Origin: an uncultured Bacteroidales bacterium
Lineage (GTDB): Bacteria; Bacteroidota; Bacteroidia; Bacteroidales; UBA932
Length of the DNA: 64,000 bases
Reading direction: 5' to 3'
Assembly (NCBI GenBank): GCA_905235085.1
Contig: CAJOKD010000010.1
Span: 1 to 64,000, forward strand
The notes under the pieces are model-generated. The model was given only the letters and a program-made list of their open reading frames with translations, was not told the origin of the DNA and made no database searches. The position numbers and the translations under genes are program-made. Within the stretch, counting starts at the first letter, position 1, and each line of letters starts with the position of its first letter. This document shows, one piece after another, positions 41,564 through 48,224 of the stretch.

Positions 41564-42627
41564 TGAGCGAAAGGGACATTATGAATATGCTCCTCGAGGT
41601 GGTCCATCCCGCCCGTGAGAGCAAGAGCATAGTCGAACTGGGACTGGTGGACTCCATCACGGTGGATGGAAACCTGGTTACCGTCACCCTGGCCTTCCCG
41701 AAGAAAAGGGACCCTTTGACTGAATATCTTGTCGGAGCCACCAGGGCTGCGATAATCCGCAATTCTCCGGAAGGGACCAAGGTCGAAGTCAAAGCCATAG
41801 TGAAGGAACAGGACGCTCCGAAGAAGAAACCCGGCCTCAACCTAGGAATGGAAGAGGTAGGCAACGTCCGCCATATCATCGGAATAGCATCCGGAAAAGG
41901 AGGTGTGGGTAAATCCACAGTGGCCGTCAATCTGGCGGTCGCCCTTGCCAGGCTCGGATACAAGGTGGGCCTCGCAGACGCCGACGTTTATGGGCCATCG
42001 GTTCCCCTTATGACCGGCACCGAGGAGGAAATACCTGGAGCCGAGCAAGTTGCGGAAGACAGGGAAGTATTCTTCCCTATCGAGAAATACGGTGTGAAAT
42101 GGATGTCGATCGGCTATTTCGCCGATCCGGAACAGGCCCTAATCTGGAGGGGTCCGATGGCTTGCAACGCCCTCAAGCAGATGATCCTGCAGGTTCGCTG
42201 GGGAGAGCTTGACTTCCTCCTCGTGGATATGCCTCCGGGAACCGGAGACATCCACATCACCCTGGTGAACGACATTCCGATGGAAGGGGCCGTGATAGTG
42301 ACCACGCCTCAGCCTGTCGCCCTGTCTGACGTCGAGAAAGGAGTCAGTATGTTCCGCAACGAACACATCAACCGGAAGATCCTTGGTCTTGTAGAGAATA
42401 TGGCCTGGTTCACTCCGGAGGAACTTCCTGACAACAAGTACTATATATTCGGGAAAGACGGTGGAGCAGCTATGACGCAGAAATACGGTATTCCACTGCT
42501 CGGACAGATTCCTCTGGTCCAAAGCATACGCGAAGGCGGCGACTCAGGAGAGCCCGCAGCACTCGGCGACCGCCCAGACGGCAAAGCCTTCCTGGACCTC
42601 GCCCGCACCCTCGCCGGAATGGTGTAA
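41563..42627 (+). CDS. mrp: Mrp/NBP35-family iron-sulfur carrier ATPase
   Basis: 354 residues. N-terminal MIP18/DUF59 domain (about 1-85, with VVHPARESKSIVELGLV), then a deviant Walker A GIASGKGGVGKSTVAVNLAV (near 105), switch I-like GLADADVYGPSVPLMTG, and VDMPPGTGDIHITL. The MIP18-P-loop fusion is the standard Mrp/ApbC layout; members bind and pass on Fe-S clusters in the cytoplasm. The start ATG shares its A with the stop TAA of the peptidase gene (TAATG), so the two are translationally coupled. A CxxC motif near the C-terminus, present in many Mrp proteins, is not seen here. Confidence 0.9.
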   Translation: MSERDIMNMLLEVVHPARESKSIVELGLVDSITVDGNLVTVTLAFPKKRDPLTEYLVGATRAAIIRNSPEGTKVEVKAIVKEQDAPKKKPGLNLGMEEVGNVRHIIGIASGKGGVGKSTVAVNLAVALARLGYKVGLADADVYGPSVPLMTGTEEEIPGAEQVAEDREVFFPIEKYGVKWMSIGYFADPEQALIWRGPMACNALKQMILQVRWGELDFLLVDMPPGTGDIHITLVNDIPMEGAVIVTTPQPVALSDVEKGVSMFRNEHINRKILGLVENMAWFTPEELPDNKYYIFGKDGGAAMTQKYGIPLLGQIPLVQSIREGGDSGEPAALGDRPDGKAFLDLARTLAGMV

Positions 42628-42638
42628 CGCCCAGTTCT

Positions 42639-42701
42639 TTCGTCATCCCCGGCTCGACCTTCGTCATCCCCGGCTCGACCTTCGTCATCCCCGGCTCGAC
42701 C
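42639..42701 (+). repeat. Three tandem 21-bp repeats
   Basis: Three identical 21-base units in a row (42639-42659, 42660-42680, 42681-42701), each starting ttcgtcatccccggctcgac plus one C. They begin 12 bases after the mrp stop. The last unit continues into ggggatccc, which pairs with its own ccccgg core. The sequence type resembles dispersed intergenic palindromes of many bacterial genomes. Confidence 0.85.
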
Positions 42702-42715
42702 GGGGATCCCTGTCA

Positions 42716-42751
42716 TGCCCGACCTAACGTCATGCTCGACCAGGTCGGGCA
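42716..42751. repeat. REP-like hairpin next to the tandem repeat
   Basis: The arms tgcccgacct (42716-42725) and aggtcgggca (42742-42751) pair perfectly around a 16-base loop. It follows the 21-bp repeats and shares the gtcat..cccgac vocabulary, so it is probably a diverged member of the same repeat family; it could also terminate mrp transcription. Confidence 0.6.
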
Positions 42752-43046
42752 TCCCCATTCCCGGTCAGGCCAGCTACGACCCCGGACCGGACAGACTCTA
42801 CCAAATAAACAATAAGTCAAGGTTGTTAGGAGAAAAGCACGCCTATCCAGCCGTCGGAGGCAGTTTCTGTCATTTCGAGGCTGGTATGGAAAGTGTTGAT
42901 ATTCAATTAGATGATTGATTATAAGATATTTACGTACCAGGCTGAAACGAGTAAAGTGTGTCCGTGTGAGACAGAGAAGCGTCCCGGAAAGATTGCAGAC
43001 AGTTCAAGGGAAGGCGGGGTGAATAAGGGCCTGATGGACGGTTGAC
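42752..43046. other. Intergenic region without a supported gene
   Basis: Part of the 566-base gap between mrp and the DUF4923 gene. Beyond the repeats on either side I see only short, unsupported frames (up to about 67 codons) and no tRNA-like fold. A structured RNA cannot be excluded by eye. Confidence 0.5.
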
Positions 43047-43128
43047 GGCAGTTGGCTGCAACGTTAGGGCGCATTTACCCGTACAGGGCTGCGAAGCAGC
43101 AAGCGCCCGGTGTTGCAGCAACTGACGT
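43047..43128 (-). repeat. Conserved-core palindromic element, copy 1
   Basis: The central 30 bases (43073-43102), read on the minus strand, match the core of the element at 46801-46875 at 29 of 30 positions. The core holds two small hairpins: gctgc-ttc-gcagc and ccctgtacggg. It is flanked by arms that pair with each other: gggcgc/gcgccc inside, then an unpaired patch, then gctgcaac/gttgcagc and cagtt/aactg with one extra G on the left. The arms are unrelated in sequence to those of copy 2 but fold the same way. It lies in the intergenic space downstream of mrp. Confidence 0.65.
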
Positions 43129-43143
43129 GAATGGATTCCCGAA

Positions 43144-43171
43144 CAGGCCGGCTCTTGGGTGAGTCGGCCTG
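43144..43171. terminator. Hairpin downstream of the DUF4923 gene
   Basis: The arms caggccg (43144-43150) and cggcctg (43165-43171) pair, with gctc/gag extending the stem inside. It lies 22 bases past the DUF4923 stop on the minus strand. No clear T-run follows on that strand, so intrinsic termination is only probable. Confidence 0.5.
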
Positions 43172-43193
43172 ATTATCAAATGGTTCCCTATTC

Positions 43194-43847
43194 CTACTTC
43201 ACCTTGACGAAGGTGAATCCGGTCTTCATTCCATCGTAGCTGGAAGCCAGTGTAGATATGGCGGAGACCGGAGTCTGATCCTTGGAGACAAAGCCAAGGG
43301 CCTGGATCAAAGTCAGGATCTTGCTTGAATCGAAAGTAAGAGCCATCTGGTCCTCTGCCACCGAAATATAAGCCGCCGGCAGCGGGAACAGAGGAGTCTT
43401 GAGGGTTATCTTCTTATTTTCATCGTCGTAGTCATACGTGCCCTGATAGGTCTTTCCACCTAGGGTGTAGGAGCAGGTATTGTCTTCGCGAAGAGAAATG
43501 GAAAGGTTACCCTGCTTGAATCCAAGGATACTGAAATAAGGAGCTATGTTGTCGGCCACGGTCTGGCTGGCAACGACACCACCCGCCTTATCCAGGAAAC
43601 TCTGAGTCTCGAACTGGATTGCAGGCTCTGCGTAAGTCCAGTCGCCCACGAGAGATTTCTTGGTGGTCGTGTCATAGAACTGTCCGAGGACAGACCCGAT
43701 GATCTTGACTATCTTCGTGATAGTCTTGACTTTCTTGCGTCCGCCGAATATGGACCCGATCGCATTGACGGTCCTGATGATTCCACAGCCGGACAGCGTC
43801 AAGGCACAGCACAGGACGGCTGTCGCGGCTAAGCCGTGCCTTTTCAT
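43194..43847 (-). CDS. DUF4923-family lipoprotein
   Basis: 217 residues with a lipoprotein signal (GLAATAVLCCALTLSGC, Cys near 21). The mature protein has a short basic helical linker (RKKVKTITKIVKIIGSVLGQ), then a lipocalin-like beta domain from about 65: LVGDWTYAEPAIQFE, NTCSYTLGGKTYQGTYDYD, ITLKTPLFPLP, DQMALTFDSSKILTLIQALG. It ends with LASSYDGMKTGFTFVKVK. This matches the DUF4923 pattern known only from Bacteroidota. It is envelope-anchored; function unknown. It starts two bases after the stop of the EF-hand-containing gene and is likely cotranscribed with it. Confidence 0.82.
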   Translation of the reverse strand: MKRHGLAATAVLCCALTLSGCGIIRTVNAIGSIFGGRKKVKTITKIVKIIGSVLGQFYDTTTKKSLVGDWTYAEPAIQFETQSFLDKAGGVVASQTVADNIAPYFSILGFKQGNLSISLREDNTCSYTLGGKTYQGTYDYDDENKKITLKTPLFPLPAAYISVAEDQMALTFDSSKILTLIQALGFVSKDQTPVSAISTLASSYDGMKTGFTFVKVK

Positions 43848-43849
43848 AG

Positions 43850-44155
43850 CTATGCTTCCTTTTCGTCTTTCTTTTCCTGGATTTTCTGCTTTGCCGTGTC
43901 GATGGCATCAGCAGCCTTCTCCTTAGCCTCTGCATACGCAGCCTTGCTCTTGTCGGCTACCTTTCCTGCAGTGAACTGGACCTTTTCCTTGAAAGTCACC
44001 TTTCCGTCTCCGTCGAGATCGGCGCTGTTGATCTTCTCTACGACATCTTCGGTCCTATCCTTTGCCTTCTCATAGATTTCCTTGCTCTTGTCTGCTACCT
44101 TACCAGCCGCTTCCTGCAGCTTTTCCTTAAGGCTCTTCTTTACTTCTTCAGCCAT
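43850..44155 (-). CDS. Coiled, internally duplicated protein with an EF-hand loop
   Basis: 101 residues, Lys/Glu/Ala-rich and helical, no signal peptide. It contains two copies of one unit: EKLQEAAGKVADKSKEIYEK (residues about 11-30) and EKVQFTAGKVADKSKAAYAE (about 57-76). Between them is a canonical calcium-binding loop DLDGDGKVTFKE (about 46-57) with Asp/Asp/Asp at positions 1, 3, 5 and Glu at 12. The repeats resemble the amphipathic 11-residue repeats of stress proteins. The gene is followed directly by the DUF4923 lipoprotein gene (two-base gap). I infer a Ca2+-responsive or stress-related cytosolic protein; the function is unknown. Confidence 0.78.
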   Translation of the reverse strand: MAEEVKKSLKEKLQEAAGKVADKSKEIYEKAKDRTEDVVEKINSADLDGDGKVTFKEKVQFTAGKVADKSKAAYAEAKEKAADAIDTAKQKIQEKKDEKEA

Positions 44156-44211
44156 GATGATAAATTTTAAGTTATAGAATATTCAACTGTTTCCGTAAAT
44201 ATAAGTATTTT

Positions 44212-46788
44212 CTACGATTCCTTGACACACATCCCGCCTATAGAAAGCAACAACAATACCAGAAGGGTTGCGCTCGAGGCACGGGAAGCCCTTGCGCTCG
44301 CCGTATAGACCGCCGGTTCGAACCTCATCGTAATCTCGTGCTCTCCGGCAGGCAGAACTGCCCCCCGAAGAACCCAGTCTGCACGGAAAAGAGGAACTTC
44401 CGCCCCGTCCACGGTAGCCTTCCACCCGTCAGGATAATAGATTTCACTGAATACGGCCGGACGGTCATACGCAGAGACATATCTGTAATGAAGCTCATTA
44501 GGAGAATATGAAGTCATCCAGATGGAATCACGCAAGTCCGCCTTGTCTTCAAAAGAAACACCGAATACCTTTACCATTTCTTCGAAATCCCGTCCCAATA
44601 TGGCTTCCGTCCGAAGATCGGCGCCTGCCAAGAGTCCTATCTCGTCATCCGGAGTAGCGGCATCAATGAATCTTTCCACGAACCACGCCGGCCCGTATGC
44701 CTGCTTGTTTTCCACCGGAGGGAAGTCAGCTCCCAGGATGAAATACTTGGTATTCAATGCGGAAAGCACTTTCATCTCCGGCAGGGCGTCCTGGATGTCC
44801 CCGAGTGTCTTTGCCCCGCGCGCGGCACCGATCGCCCCCTGGAGTTCACCTACCAGATACCTGTCAATCAAGTCCTGGTAGCGCTGGAGCTTCGCCGGAC
44901 TGTATCCACCGACGCTCTTGTGCCAGTAAGGATTGTAGTTGTCATTGAATATGTCCGCTGTAAGGTCGGCCACGCGGAAAGAAGGAGACTTGTCCTCCAG
45001 TATCGCCTTGTCCACTTCACGCGCGGTGAAATGGCTGTCGAACTGGCGCGGAGTGGTGAAATCCCGGGAATTGAGGTACCGCTTGCCGATAGCGAACATA
45101 TTCACCAGGACGAGGAAGCATATCCCGGCCATTGCGACTTTACGTCTCGAATCGCCGATTTCAGGATTCAACTCATAGGACTTCGGAGCCTGTTTCGGAA
45201 CGCTGAAGGACCAGAATATCAGGCAGAAAGCCAACATGATTACTACTGCGGACCACAATGCGTCTGTACGGAGCAGGCGGATGCGGTCGGCTCTCAGGGC
45301 GTCCGCGATCACGTCTTGCATCTGTCCATCGGAAGGGCCGGAGAATGTACCGGCAAGGCTCGGAACCAGAGCGACCAGAAGGCATATTCCTGCCGTCAGC
45401 GCCAGGGCCGGCCAACCCTTCTTCAGGAACTCTTTTTTCGTATATTCCCCCTTCATCAAGCGGTCTAGGACCAGGAAGCCGAGCATCGGGAGAGTGAACT
45501 GGAGGATGACCAGAGCCATCGAGACCGTCCTGAACTTGTTGTACATCGGCGCATAGTCGAAGAACAGCTTGGTGAACCACATAAAGTGGTTGCCCAGGGC
45601 TAGGAATACAGCCACGAAGGTCGCAGCCAGCATCCACCATTTTTCCTTTCCCTTGTAAAGGAACAAGCCCAGCAGGAAGAGGAATATGCTTATGGCTCCC
45701 ATATACATAGGTCCCGCGGTGAAAGGCTGCGGGCCCCAGTAGTAAGGCATCCTTTCAGGAGCGCTCTGGCCATATTGCTTGAACAGCTTGACCACCTCCG
45801 ACTTGGAAGGATTCGCGAGTCCGGCGGAAGACCCTCCGTTGAAATCCGGGATCATCAGGTTCGGCAGTTCCTCCCATCCGTATGACCAGGCCGTGGCATA
45901 GTCAAGCTGGAGGCCGTCCTTGTTGACCTGTCCTCCGGAAGGGTTCGAAAGCTCAGAGCCCCCGCGCATCGTATTCTTGGAATATTCATACAGAGGGGCA
46001 AGCTTGATCGTGTTGGTGCCAATTCCCGCCAGTCCCACGACCAGGAGAAGGGCGGAGGCGGCAAAGAACCGTCCCAGGGAAGCCCGTCCTTCCTTGGAGC
46101 ACAGCAGCGAAATCGCCAGGGCAAGGGCATAGATGACGATCATTATGGCCAGATAGTAGGTGATCTGCTGGTGGTTGGCCTTGATCTGCAGGCTCAGCGC
46201 CAGACCGAACAGGACCGCTCCCAGAAGGGTCTGCGGCAGCCATCCTTTCCATCCCTTGCCATCCTTCTTCGCCAGAGCCTTGCGGTAAGTGAATATCACG
46301 GCGGCCAGGACCCACGGCAGGAAGGCCAGGGCCTGCATCTTGGTGTTGTGACCGACCTGTATGATCTGGAAGTTGTAGGAACAGAAGGTTACGGCCACGG
46401 CGCCTCCTATGGCCAGGAACTTGTTTATCCCGAGCGAAAGCATCAGCAGGAAGGCTCCCAGCAGGGATATGAACAACCATGTTGCCGGTCGTTTTCCGGT
46501 CATCATCAGGTCGTACAGACCCTGGGTCCAGTCTCCTTCCGAAGATGGCATGAATGACGTCGTAGGCATTCCTCCGAACATCGAACCTGTCCACCTGGCA
46601 GGATCGTCCGGATGGGAAGCGTTCCACACCGAAGCCTCCCTGGACATTCCCTTGAAACCGGTGATGTCGCTCTGGTTGACTATCTTCCCGGAAAGCACTT
46701 CCGGCACGAATGCATATGCCAGCACCAGGAAAAACGCCACGATGCCGGCATAGATTAGGATATTCCTGACTTTATTGTTCATCATCAC
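44212..46788 (-). CDS. YfhO-family multi-pass membrane protein
   Basis: 858 residues, about 12-14 membrane segments, consistent with GT-C-type proteins of the YfhO family. After the first helix a long extracytoplasmic loop holds ITGFKGMSREASVWNASHPD and SMFGGMPTTSFM; further features are QIKANHQQITYYLAIMIVIYA and a C-terminal periplasmic beta domain (SEIYYPDGWKATVDGAEVPL, VLPAGEHEITMRFEPAVY) followed by one last helix. Family members are linked to glycosylation of envelope polymers (YfhO in Bacillus to lipoteichoic acid). A glycosyltransferase gene follows upstream at 46860-48212 on the same strand, with the conserved-core element between them. Two further in-frame ATG codons directly follow the first. 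Confidence 0.85.
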   Translation of the reverse strand: MMMNNKVRNILIYAGIVAFFLVLAYAFVPEVLSGKIVNQSDITGFKGMSREASVWNASHPDDPARWTGSMFGGMPTTSFMPSSEGDWTQGLYDLMMTGKRPATWLFISLLGAFLLMLSLGINKFLAIGGAVAVTFCSYNFQIIQVGHNTKMQALAFLPWVLAAVIFTYRKALAKKDGKGWKGWLPQTLLGAVLFGLALSLQIKANHQQITYYLAIMIVIYALALAISLLCSKEGRASLGRFFAASALLLVVGLAGIGTNTIKLAPLYEYSKNTMRGGSELSNPSGGQVNKDGLQLDYATAWSYGWEELPNLMIPDFNGGSSAGLANPSKSEVVKLFKQYGQSAPERMPYYWGPQPFTAGPMYMGAISIFLFLLGLFLYKGKEKWWMLAATFVAVFLALGNHFMWFTKLFFDYAPMYNKFRTVSMALVILQFTLPMLGFLVLDRLMKGEYTKKEFLKKGWPALALTAGICLLVALVPSLAGTFSGPSDGQMQDVIADALRADRIRLLRTDALWSAVVIMLAFCLIFWSFSVPKQAPKSYELNPEIGDSRRKVAMAGICFLVLVNMFAIGKRYLNSRDFTTPRQFDSHFTAREVDKAILEDKSPSFRVADLTADIFNDNYNPYWHKSVGGYSPAKLQRYQDLIDRYLVGELQGAIGAARGAKTLGDIQDALPEMKVLSALNTKYFILGADFPPVENKQAYGPAWFVERFIDAATPDDEIGLLAGADLRTEAILGRDFEEMVKVFGVSFEDKADLRDSIWMTSYSPNELHYRYVSAYDRPAVFSEIYYPDGWKATVDGAEVPLFRADWVLRGAVLPAGEHEITMRFEPAVYTASARASRASSATLLVLLLLSIGGMCVKES

Positions 46789-46800
46789 TTGTTTATTATA

Positions 46801-46875
46801 GTAACTTGCACCATAAGGGTGCTTGCTGCTTCGCTGCCCTGTACGGGTAAATGCATCCCTTATGGTGCAGGTTGC
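46801..46875 (+). repeat. Conserved-core palindromic element, copy 2
   Basis: The core at 46823-46852 (30 bases) differs from that of copy 1 at one position. The arms gtaacttgcaccataagggtgc-type (46801-46822) and 46853-46875 pair: tgcaccataaggg with cccttatggtgca, plus an outer aac/gtt. The right arm contains the stop codon of the glycosyltransferase gene (46860-46862), and the element fills the 71 bases between that gene and the YfhO gene. A role as transcript-processing or termination site is possible. Confidence 0.65.
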
Positions 46876-48212
46876 CTGTTAACCTGTGCAGTAACTTCAT
46901 TCAATATGCCGACCAGCCGCCTGGTAGTGTTCCTGCGTGTATAGCGGGATATGTCTCCGGGGGTGTCGTGCAGCTCTCCGTTCTGGAATTCTTCCCAGCA
47001 GAAATCCACCCACAGGCGGATCCGTTTCTCATCGTTCCAGTCATAGACCACGCCCGCACCGGCATCCCTCACGACAGCCGCCATAGCCCCGCCGGTCTGG
47101 CCTATTCCGAGGATAGGCCGGCGTGAGGCCAGGTACTCGAACAGTTTCCCGGGAAGGACGGCGTTGTATTCCGGTTCCTTCCTTAGGGGCAGGATCAGGA
47201 TGGATGCATTGCGCTGCTCGCGGACAGCAACGTCGTGGCTCTGGTAACCGAGGTCTACCAGGTTGGCTCCGAGACCGGCATCTTCGATGGATTTCGTGAT
47301 CTCCCGGTCGGTCTTTCCGGCAAGCCGGATCTTCAGGGTCCTTCGGAACTGTGCATCCGTCCTGCATTTGTCAGAAAGAACCTTCCAGAGCACGTCGGGG
47401 TTGCCGTCTGAAGCGAAGAGGCCGGTATGGGTCACGTTGAAACAGTCGTCCAGTTCGAAGTCCCGTTTGAAATCCTCCTCGTCGAAACCATTGGTTATCA
47501 GTTCGACAGGAGTCTTGGTCATAGCCTTGAAATCATCTTGCACCAGAGGAGAGACTGCGATAACCTTGGTAGCTCCGTCCAGTACTTCCTGCTCAAGGGC
47601 GTGGTGCTTCTCTTCCGAACGCTTGGTGAGCCCTAGATGCTTGAAATAGAACATCTTGGTCCAAGGGTCGCGGAAATCCGCGAGCCAGGGCAGGCCGGTA
47701 GCACGGCTGAGTTTCAAGCCGATGAGGTGCATAGACTGAGGCGGCCCCGTGGTAACTATAGCGTCCACCGGATGGGCTTTCAGGTATTCTTTAAGGAAAC
47801 GAACTGAAGGGTTTACCCAGAGAATCCTCGGGTCCGGAATGAAGAAGTTCCCCCGGATGAAAAGGGACATTTTCTGCTTCCAGGATTTCTCCCCGCCGTT
47901 GATCGGATTGACCTCATCCTTGTTGGAAGAGGCCCCTGTCAGAGTCTTGAGGTCGGTGGAACTGCCCTTGCCCATTATCTTGCGGTATATTCCGTAAGGT
48001 TCGGTGATATGGCGCCTTATTATTTCCGCCTCGGGAGGAATCTCGGCAGCGAGGGTATTGTCCACGGTGGTCAGTTCCGGGTTCTCCGGGGTATAGATCA
48101 CAGGCTGCCATCCAGAAGCGGGAAGGTACTTCGCGAACTTGACCCAGCGCTGGACGCCGGAACCGCCTGAAGGCGGCCAATAATAGGTTATGATCAGAAC
48201 TCTCTTCATCAC
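46860..48212 (-). CDS. GT4-type glycosyltransferase
   Basis: 450 residues. N-terminal Rossmann half begins MKRVLIITYYWPPSGGSGVQRWVKFAKYLP, the donor-side half holds VIAVSPLVQDDFKAMTKTPVELITNGFDEEDF and the C-terminal segment LPLRKEPEYNAVLPGKLFEYLASRRPILGIG, the EX7E-like region of GT-B enzymes. Cytoplasmic, probably membrane-associated, adding a sugar to an envelope glycan. It is encoded between mutS (upstream, 12-base gap) and the YfhO gene. The glycosyltransferase/YfhO pairing suggests a joint role in surface polymer synthesis. Confidence 0.87.
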   Translation of the reverse strand: MMKRVLIITYYWPPSGGSGVQRWVKFAKYLPASGWQPVIYTPENPELTTVDNTLAAEIPPEAEIIRRHITEPYGIYRKIMGKGSSTDLKTLTGASSNKDEVNPINGGEKSWKQKMSLFIRGNFFIPDPRILWVNPSVRFLKEYLKAHPVDAIVTTGPPQSMHLIGLKLSRATGLPWLADFRDPWTKMFYFKHLGLTKRSEEKHHALEQEVLDGATKVIAVSPLVQDDFKAMTKTPVELITNGFDEEDFKRDFELDDCFNVTHTGLFASDGNPDVLWKVLSDKCRTDAQFRRTLKIRLAGKTDREITKSIEDAGLGANLVDLGYQSHDVAVREQRNASILILPLRKEPEYNAVLPGKLFEYLASRRPILGIGQTGGAMAAVVRDAGAGVVYDWNDEKRIRLWVDFCWEEFQNGELHDTPGDISRYTRRNTTRRLVGILNEVTAQVNRQPAP

Positions 48213-48224
48213 GGTCTAAATGCG

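Noticed and set aside
42639..42701. CRISPR array
   Set aside because: Repeats are directly adjacent with no spacers and only 21 bases long; no cas genes.
43047..43128. Integron attC site
   Set aside because: The stem with an extra base recalls attC, but the terminal RYYYAAC/GTTRRRY boxes are not matched and no integrase or cassette array is visible.
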